DNA of 25,146 nucleotides from Mnemiopsis leidyi (lineage: Eukaryota > Ctenophora > Tentaculata > Lobata > Bolinopsidae). The notes beneath the pieces were generated by a model, which was given only the letters and a program-made list of their open reading frames with translations, ran no database searches and was not told where the DNA came from. The position numbers and the translations under genes were made by a program. The stretch covers positions 69,277 through 94,422 of the forward strand of contig JH154711.1 in NCBI GenBank assembly GCA_000226015.1, given 5' to 3'. Every line of letters begins with the position of its first letter. Position 1 is the stretch's first letter. Below are positions 21,178 through 25,146 of the stretch, in pieces.

Positions 21178-22378
21178 CTCGTGATACTCGGTTGGAGAGG
21201 TAGAGGGGGAAGGAGAGTGAGTGGGGGGAGAGACCACTACTCACTACTGAGTTACTGAGAGGTTCCCGTCTTTTAGCTTCTCATGTCTGCCTGGCGGACC
21301 TGAGCTTTCGACACTTCATCCGATGATAGCTCTCTCTCTCTACTGCGCTGAGTTCGGTTGGCGGATTTGTTGGTCTTCGTGCCGTGTTACTGTTAGTCAG
21401 TCTTAAGATCTCAGATACGAATAATTTATCAAATTTCTAATTATAAAATTCTTTAATAATGTTGGTGACAACCACGGCTCTGCGAGATGTTTCAACCGCA
21501 TCCTATTGGTCGAACTGCTTATCTGTTGACCATTTTTGATGACAGGCGATATATTTTCAAGTGCTTCGAGTATGAGAATCAATTTCTGTCACATTACTAG
21601 CCTAATCTATCAGGCATGGTGATCTTAGAGATAGTGGAATATGCAGTGCCGTGCTTGCTCACCCTTACACAAACAAACACGTACACCACAAGATACAATA
21701 TTAAATACTAAACTGCTGAACTAACAATTCTCCAAAGACTAATCATAAAACCCCAGGTATCTAACATCATTATGCTTTTTGTTGAGCCGTCCCTGGCTCA
21801 TACTATATTCTAATGTGTGAAGTTTGAATGAATTCGGGTGGTTTGAATTGTGACGGTGGTTTTGAATTTTGATTAATATAATTGTAAAAATAATTTAAAT
21901 CTTCCAAAAGTGGTGTACATGTTAGCTCAAAATTTAATTGAGTGTGATTGCCGTTTAATATTTAAAGAAAATATTTCCTAGTTATTGTGCAAATTTAAAC
22001 TTTCTAAATTAATGTTTTCTTTATCTTTAGAGATTTTAAAAATCATCGGGGTCATAATAGTACCTTCTCAATTTTTCTTAGATAAAAACTGCAACGATGC
22101 TTACAAATTAACACGTTCTACTTATATTGTTTTGTCAATATAAAACTTGATGAGTGTTTTGTAAATGAATGTAAATGATGACTGAATTGCATGATCATAG
22201 CATAATTATCACTTGAAAATTTCAAAATTAATCATTGAACAAAAATGCTTTTGATCAAAACTCCTAGTGATTAACGTTATTTAACATTGAACTACGTTAT
22301 TCTTAATTAATAAAATTGTATAAATATGCTGTAATCGTTTTTTTCTTTTTTTTTCAGTATAAAATTAAAAAATAGGCA

Positions 22379-22416
22379 ATACTTACATAGGCGATACTTA
22401 CATAGGCGATACTTAC
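22379..22416 (-). repeat. Three splice-donor-like motifs directly after the stop codon
   Basis: GTAAGTAT on the minus strand at 22416-22409, 22401-22394 and 22386-22379 has a 15-bp period. The first G immediately follows the TAA of the envelope-like frame. Confidence 0.9.
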
Positions 22417-23330
22417 TTAATCGTTGGCAATACCACACATTGGTATTTGATTTGGCAGATTTAGAATTACCTCTTGTGGGGGAACTCTAACGGTGGGTGT
22501 GGAAAGATTGTTATAATTTGTGATACGTGGTTGTGCGTTTGGAATTGGTGGTGGCCTTAGAGTCGGATAACTTTGCGATGGCAAGGTAGGGTAAAGAGCA
22601 TTAAGTGCCATATATTGCGGCTGGGCCTCGTTATTATCAGTCATAAGTTTGGGTTTTCGCATAAAGAGCAGTGTTTTCTTAACAATTTTGAGAGCAGTAA
22701 CGCATAAGGCTAATATTCCTACAACGAAAGCGGTGTAAATTAGAAATTTTAGCCAAGTAGGGATGGTGAATGTTTGAGTAGCCCAGTCTCTAACAGAGCT
22801 GACAGCAGGTTGTATTTGGTTCTCAATTTGTATTAACCGTTGCTGCTGATGTTCAAGTAATTCTGTAATTTTCTTAGTGCCTTCGGACGGTATAGAAAGG
22901 ACTGATTCTAAATCAAGATTTGCTATTGTGTCGTCGGTAGAAATTGTTAATTCAACTTGATGTATTGCGTTAACTGGGGAGTACACAACGGATTTTGAAA
23001 AGCTTACTGCTGAAATATTTTTGTGCCAAGGAACAAACATTGCACCAGATTCGGGAATGTCGACAGTTTTCATCATGGCCGATATGTATAGGTCCAATTG
23101 ATGTTTAGGTTTATCGTACAAATATGACATTTTGGTATTCAGCGACCGCGTGTATTCTAATAAATCAACTGATGCAGACAGATAAACGTCAACATTAAGG
23201 ATATATTATATCGGGAAAATGGGTTTGCAGAGTGACTATTTCTTGGAACCAGTGGTAAGTGTTGACATACGAAGATTGAGCAATTTCCATCAGGACGCAT
23301 ATGTACCACTTCACTGTTAGTGTTACTTGT
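22417..23330 (-). pseudogene. Envelope-like type I membrane protein, 3' part, copy B
   Basis: The longest intact frame (23130-22417) gives 237 residues from its first Met, but similar sequence continues upstream, out of frame, to about 23330. Relative to copy A, B has lost one base near 23170 and four near 23220, so the Met at 23130 is just the first one after a break. Visible features are an ectodomain-like part (about 1-85), a Gln-rich possible coiled coil (about 86-118, LLEHQQQRLIQIENQIQ), one membrane segment (about 125-147, centred on FLIYTAFVVGILALC) closed by KIVKK, and an ~85-residue Pro/Asn/Gln-rich tail containing YPTLPSQSYPTLRPPPIP. That order resembles the membrane-anchored half of retroviral or errantivirus envelope proteins. 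No fusion peptide, Cys motif or furin site was seen, so the family is unproven. In-frame stops just upstream, shared by both copies, suggest an exon boundary or old decay. Confidence 0.6.
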
Positions 23331-24779
23331 TTGCACGTAATTAAAATCTTGTTAATAATGATCAGGCTATTAAATCTTTAAGTTAAGGAAAAACAGTTTA
23401 ATATATTTAGTGGAGGCATCTACGTACGTTCTAATCAAACTAACTATATAAGTTTAGTAGACATCAGTAACAATTATAATATATCGAGCTATAAGGTATA
23501 TATTGCTGAAGCATGAAGTAAGTAAAGGACAAAGTTATGATAAAAAGAAATCGTATAAAAATTGAATGGCTCGTAAGTATAGTAAACAGTTAACATGTCT
23601 GTTGTGAATTTTAAATGTTCATGAGACCAAGCAGGGCAGCTTTACGGTTTTATTACAGTTCATGTTTTATAGTTGAGCTCTTATAAATATTTCTGATCTT
23701 GGATTCTTCTTAAGCCGTAATTAGCATTATAAGCTCTTGTAGGCTGCTGGATGCATTATGTTGAAATTACTTAAGACATTCGAACTGATTTTATCTTGAA
23801 TTTAACCCTTGTGTCACGCACATTTAATAGCTAGTATCATCACACTTTGTCATTAATGATTGATTATTACTCATTTATTCAATAATTCAAAATAGCAGAC
23901 GTGTCTTCAGCCCAAGCCAGTCTTGAGAATTTTACGCAGGAGCTAAAACCAATCAAAATTGTATCGTTAATGTTTCTCAAGTATTTTGAAATGTGATCAT
24001 AACGGCACACGCAACACGATTTAAAATAAGTATAAGAATTAAGAAAGCAGCAGAACTTTGTTCCTGAGAAGTATGAAAATAGATAAAATATCGAAAATAT
24101 ATAAAATAACGAAACGTCCCATATGGAAATATATTGTTGTTCTTGTGGCCCATTACTGTAGTGAATATTTAGTCAAATAGTTATTAAGTCTGCCTTTTTT
24201 TGAAATTTAGCGACCATTTACCGTGCAGCATAAACAGAAATTTTAAGTAAAAACTGAGCTAATATAACTAATAACGGTTTATGAGCTAATTTATAATGAG
24301 AGATTCAAATTTATAAGCCTCGCAAAAGTTAGATTAAAGGAAATAGTAAGATCATCTTATCTGTTACATGATTAACGAAAAATTGTGATCGACTCACATT
24401 GGAAAATGATTTTCTTGGCCCTAAGCTCATATACATTGTTACATTAAAAGAAAATAATCGCCGAAGTTATTTAATTCGAATTGTTTAAATATTAATAAGC
24501 ATAAGTTAAATTAGTAGACTTACAAAGAATTGAACGATTGGGAACCGAATTGTTTTTTTTCACTAAAATTTTGCATAATGTATTGTGATTCATTTTCAAA
24601 TAGTTTGTATCATCATAAAAATTATCTATTGTACTCGACTTGTCTTTACTTACGTACTTTATCACTAAATATTACATATCCTAAAAATTCTAAAATTTGG
24701 TATTAACACACTTTTATGCACTCTTACTTACTTAACTTTTTACTTATCATCATATTCATAGTAAACAGGCGCAATCTGA
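23331..24779. repeat. Copy B flank of the envelope-like gene, matched to copy A
   Basis: This stretch aligns with 15110-16560 of copy A at high identity with scattered small indels. It contains the degraded counterpart of the signal-peptide-like frame near 23870-24070. Shared stops in all frames suggest it was already non-coding, or intronic, before the copies separated. Confidence 0.65.
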
Positions 24780-25146
24780 GCTGACCCAATTGACGTAGCA
24801 CTGACAAGCACTACCCATAAGCTTCCCGAGGATCAATTTTCAATCACCTCGATCACAAATGGCTACACTCGCTTACTAACTGTCGGGTCTTAACGACCAC
24901 CTCGCTTTTAGCTAATGTAGGCCCGACTGTACATTGAGCAGGCCACGCTACCTGATAAAAAAAGTCAGGATCTTACGCACATGTGGACCTACCGGCGAGT
25001 GACCCAGTCTGTAGCGATGGATGACCAGTGAGATTGGGATTGGCACTCCTGGGTTCCACCGACGGTCTGACCCATAGAGGAATTAACTGTCCAACTATGA
25101 GCTTTGACCGTTTTCACTCGCCTTGCCTGTTCACTAGATCTTATCT

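Larger units (their letters stand above)
19925..21412 (-). ncRNA. Inferred spliced minus-strand transcript in copy B
   Basis: Inferred from three GT-AG introns absent from copy A, a TATA-like box ending at 21441 upstream and AATAAA at 19951-19946 downstream. The inferred internal exons are 21005-20930 (76 bp) and 20769-20686 (84 bp). No long reading frame crosses the spliced product in both copies; a one-base indel between the copies in the 76-bp exon would break any shared frame. It is therefore called non-coding. The ends are estimates and the strand comes from the splice sites. Confidence 0.5.
19642..25146 (-). mobile_element. Retroelement-like repeat, copy B (introns present)
   Basis: This is the direct repeat of copy A, open at the window end. 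Reading leftward on the minus strand it has the conserved block (25146-24780), AT-rich DNA, the better preserved envelope-like gene (to 22417), a run of donor-like motifs, about 0.9 kb of AT-rich DNA, a CCAAT/TATA-like pair, a segment with three introns, and an AATAAA (19951-19946). The order envelope-like gene then promoter-bearing region fits env followed by a 3' LTR. No PPT, primer-binding site or polymerase could be verified, so LTR retrotransposon or endogenous retrovirus is an inference. Confidence 0.72.

Noticed and set aside
10705..25146. Simple tandem segmental duplication of one locus
   Set aside because: It cannot explain exact absence of three GT-AG segments from one copy only.

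Overview
This AT-rich window is nuclear DNA of an animal. It has short GT-AG introns, an E3 ubiquitin ligase gene of SMURF type, a small secreted repeat protein, and a long repeat-laden accessory region. The secreted protein's repeat, with a G-x-L/I-R-H-x-S-G...HP-x-GG core, reminds me of predicted proteins from cnidarians. A cnidarian source is therefore my best guess, but it is an inference and not proven.

Layout. Positions 1-3716 hold a TG/TGCG microsatellite, intron-like AT-rich DNA and one convincing isolated exon (1940-2104). Positions 3717-7479 (+) carry eight exons of the 3' part of a SMURF-like gene. They join in phase into 594 codons covering WW-domain sequence, a proline/serine linker and the complete HECT domain up to the stop codon. 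The C2 part is not visible. Positions 7480-8518 are the 3' flank. A two-exon minus-strand gene (8519-9966) is tail-to-tail with SMURF. It encodes a 163-residue protein with a signal peptide and three similar repeats. Its intron contains a 17-bp minisatellite.

Positions 10705-25146 are dominated by two direct copies, A (10705-16930) and B (19642 to the window end), of an LTR-retroelement or endogenous-retrovirus-like sequence. Both read on the minus strand and both carry a broken envelope-like membrane-protein gene. The copies differ in an informative way. Copy B contains three segments (20469-20685, 20770-20929, 21006-21177) that copy A lacks exactly. Each begins GT and ends AG on the minus strand. 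Copy A therefore looks like DNA made from, or converted by, a spliced RNA. The three junctions lie in or between the arms of a perfect 20-bp inverted repeat that is contiguous only in the spliced form. Between and inside the copies lie several distinct tandem and palindromic repeat families, and copy A has a 1.2-kb segment with CG-rich palindrome arrays that B lacks.

The two host genes have no evident functional link. One is a cytoplasmic ubiquitin ligase expected to act on signalling proteins such as SMADs, and the other is a secreted, probably lectin-like protein. The most unusual biology is the spliced minus-strand transcription unit of the A/B repeat family.
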